Assembly (NCBI GenBank): GCA_002482705.1
Contig: DLGM01000385.1
Span: 1 to 7,852 of the forward strand
DNA from: Cyanobacteria bacterium UBA7694
Lineage (GTDB): Bacteria > Cyanobacteriota > Sericytochromatia > UBA7694
DNA length: 7,852 bases
Reading direction: 5' to 3'
Part shown: one piece after another, positions 6,760 through 7,852 of the stretch
Position numbering within the stretch: the stretch's first letter is position 1
Layout: the number at the start of each line of letters is the position of its first letter
Made by a program: the position numbers and the translations under genes
The notes under the pieces: generated by a model
Databases searched by the model: none
Seen by the model: the letters and a program-made list of their open reading frames with translations, nothing else
What the model was told of the DNA's origin: nothing

Positions 6760-7299
6760 ATGTTAAGTATCCTCAAACCTTCTCTTAGAGCTATTATACT
6801 GGCCTTCGCCTGCACATTTTCCAGCAGTTGTGGCTCAGACCTCGGCACCACGCCCGATCCCAGTGATCCCCCCGTGGGCAGTAAAATCAGCACCCAGGAC
6901 ATTGTGGGCTATTTTCCTGCTCCCAAAGCAGGCATGTTATATGTCTATGTCTCGACCGAAAAGAAAGGCCTGGTCACGCTCTCTAATCGGGCCGAATTAG
7001 AGGCCACCGAAGTCAAAGGCACCCTCGTCAAACTCAAGCTCAGCGTGGGAGATGAATCTAAGTTTGTCGATGTAGACACCGCCAAGCCCCCGGTATTGCC
7101 CGCAGGCGGCATGAATTTTGAAGGGCGTGAAGAGGTCAGCGTCCCTGCGGGCAGTTTTAAAGCGTTCAAATTGAGCTTCAGTCAAAATAACAGCAGCTTT
7201 AATGTTTGGGCCGTCAAAGGGATCGGAGTGATTAAAACCCTAGAACAACGGGCCAATAGTGATATGCTGACCGTTGAACTGCACCAATATCGTCATTAG
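6760..7299 (+). CDS. Putative lipoprotein, function unknown
   Basis: 179 residues from the ATG at 6760, which is preceded by AAGGAGGA (6743-6750) with 9-nt spacing; an in-frame TTG at 6721 lacks any such site. The N-terminus has Lys6 and Arg10, then a hydrophobic stretch AIILAFACTF, then SSSC with Cys24 and GSD after it. This fits a lipoprotein signal, although Ser at -3 is a poor lipobox residue. A proline-rich linker (TTPDPSDPPVG, 30-40) follows. The mature part looks beta-rich and contains VPAGSFKAFKLSF (128-140) and NVWAVKGIGVIKT (148-160). That pattern (PAG-F-A, then W..-GVG-vk) is seen in various extracytoplasmic proteins of unknown role. It is probably envelope-anchored. It is flanked upstream by a structured promoter region. 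No substrate or partner can be named. Confidence 0.8.
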   Translation: MLSILKPSLRAIILAFACTFSSSCGSDLGTTPDPSDPPVGSKISTQDIVGYFPAPKAGMLYVYVSTEKKGLVTLSNRAELEATEVKGTLVKLKLSVGDESKFVDVDTAKPPVLPAGGMNFEGREEVSVPAGSFKAFKLSFSQNNSSFNVWAVKGIGVIKTLEQRANSDMLTVELHQYRH

Positions 7300-7304
7300 T
7301 GGGC

Positions 7305-7333
7305 TTAACCCATGCCCCTAAGTGCGATATCAT
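7305..7333 (+). promoter_or_regulatory. Candidate promoter of the MAPEG-family gene
   Basis: TTAACC (7305-7310) and TATCAT (7328-7333) are separated by exactly 17 bp and match 4 of 6 and 5 of 6 sigma70 positions. A short inverted repeat AGTGC / GCACT (7321-7325, 7334-7338) brackets the -10 and could be an operator. The transcript would start near 7340 and carry AAGGA at 7349-7353. No terminator is clear after the lipoprotein gene, so read-through is also possible. Confidence 0.4.
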
Positions 7334-7360
7334 GCACTGAAGCATCACAAGGACACATCC

Positions 7361-7765
7361 ATGCTCACCATTACAGCTTATCATCCTACTCTCTGGCTCA
7401 TGACCGCGATTGCGGGTTTACTGTTGCTCCAACTCCTGATTGCCGATGTCAGCGCCATGATCGCCAAACACAAACCAGGCCATCCCATTCCCACGGACAA
7501 CCCCACCTTCCTGTTTCGGTCAGCGCGGGCACACGCCAACACCAATGAAACCATCGCGGCCTTTATCCTATTGGCCACTGTGGGTATCCTGGCCCAGGTC
7601 AGCCCCGGCTGGCTCAATGGCTGCGCCGGAGTGTATATGGCCGGGCGGGTTTTACACATGGTCTTTTATTACGCCCATCAAAACCTGCTTCGCTCCACCG
7701 CTTTTGTCGTCAGCCTGCTCGGTTTAATCGGCATGCTGGGTACCGTTGTGCGCGGGCTGTTCTAA
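7361..7765 (+). CDS. MAPEG-family integral membrane protein
   Basis: 134 residues, the normal size for MAPEG proteins (the membrane-bound family that includes microsomal glutathione transferase). Four hydrophobic segments are visible, near 10-32, 64-80, 85-104 and 112-132. The family signature RSARAHANTNET (53-64) lies just before helix 2, in the loop where eukaryotic members bind glutathione. The later motif AGRVLHMVFYYAHQNLLRS (94-112) also fits. The ATG at 7361 is chosen because AAGGA (7349-7353) lies 7 nt upstream; a GTG at 7322 would add 13 unconvincing residues. Bacterial MAPEG members are mostly uncharacterised, so glutathione transferase activity is possible but not shown. The gene converges on a minus-strand frame ending at 7776. 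Confidence 0.88.
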   Translation: MLTITAYHPTLWLMTAIAGLLLLQLLIADVSAMIAKHKPGHPIPTDNPTFLFRSARAHANTNETIAAFILLATVGILAQVSPGWLNGCAGVYMAGRVLHMVFYYAHQNLLRSTAFVVSLLGLIGMLGTVVRGLF

Positions 7766-7775
7766 GGCCTGTGTC

Positions 7776-7852
7776 CTATTGAGCGTCGGGGAACTCGTCC
7801 TGATCCGGCGGCTGACAGGGGGGTGTCGGCGGGGCGGGTGTGGGGGGCGCCA
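7776..7852 (-). CDS. C-terminus of a probable proline-rich protein (partial)
   Basis: Reading leftward from the right edge, one minus-strand frame gives a proline-rich tail (APPTPAPPTPPCQPP, then DQDEFPDAQ) ending at TAG, the complement of 7776-7778. Regular Pro-Thr-Ala repeats with a soluble acidic end look like a genuine C-terminal tail. The position, 10 nt from the convergent MAPEG stop, leaves little spare DNA. Only 24 complete codons are visible, so neither family nor function can be given, and the other two frames cannot be excluded. Confidence 0.45.
   Translation of the reverse strand, partial: APPTPAPPTPPCQPPDQDEFPDAQ

Noticed and set aside
6606..6902. 98-codon minus-strand frame over the lipoprotein start
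   Set aside because: It overlaps the well-supported lipoprotein gene and its promoter, has no ribosome site, and its C-terminal half is just translated AT-rich DNA.

Overview
The window is bacterial and densely coded. Coding regions have moderate GC, and one intergenic stretch is very AT-rich. A predicted secreted S41 protease and a probable lipoprotein suggest a cell with an envelope of the Gram-negative type. Nothing in the sequence fixes the phylum. There are no rRNA, tRNA, CRISPR or transposon sequences.

Layout. Positions 1-1439 (+) hold an ABC exporter pair: an ATPase whose N-terminus lies outside the window, and an ABC-2 permease 2 nt downstream. Positions 1515-3101 (+) encode an AAA-ATPase-like / PD-(D/E)XK protein of unknown function. 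Its nuclease motif carries Lys where the family normally has the catalytic Glu. A strong hairpin at 3145-3181 separates it from a convergent minus-strand block. Transcribed leftward, that block holds an S41 peptidase (6213-4858), a possible 45-codon gene (4856-4719) and an ALDH7-family aldehyde dehydrogenase (4732-3194). The small frame begins 1 nt after the protease stop and overlaps the dehydrogenase start, so the three may be translationally coupled.

Positions 6214-6759 contain no convincing large gene. This stretch has an AT-rich core (about 80% A+T by hand count over 6481-6640), a 26-codon frame behind a perfect Shine-Dalgarno sequence, and an extended -10 promoter next to a near-perfect inverted repeat. 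Rightward from there come a lipoprotein of unknown function (6760-7299) and a MAPEG-family membrane protein (7361-7765). At the right edge is the proline-rich C-terminus of a probable minus-strand gene.

How the genes relate. The exporter pair is a functional unit. The protease and dehydrogenase are co-directional but share no obvious pathway. The other genes look like independent units. I see no clear new multi-gene system. The most interesting points are the altered nuclease motif, the two candidate small genes, and the structured promoter region before the lipoprotein.
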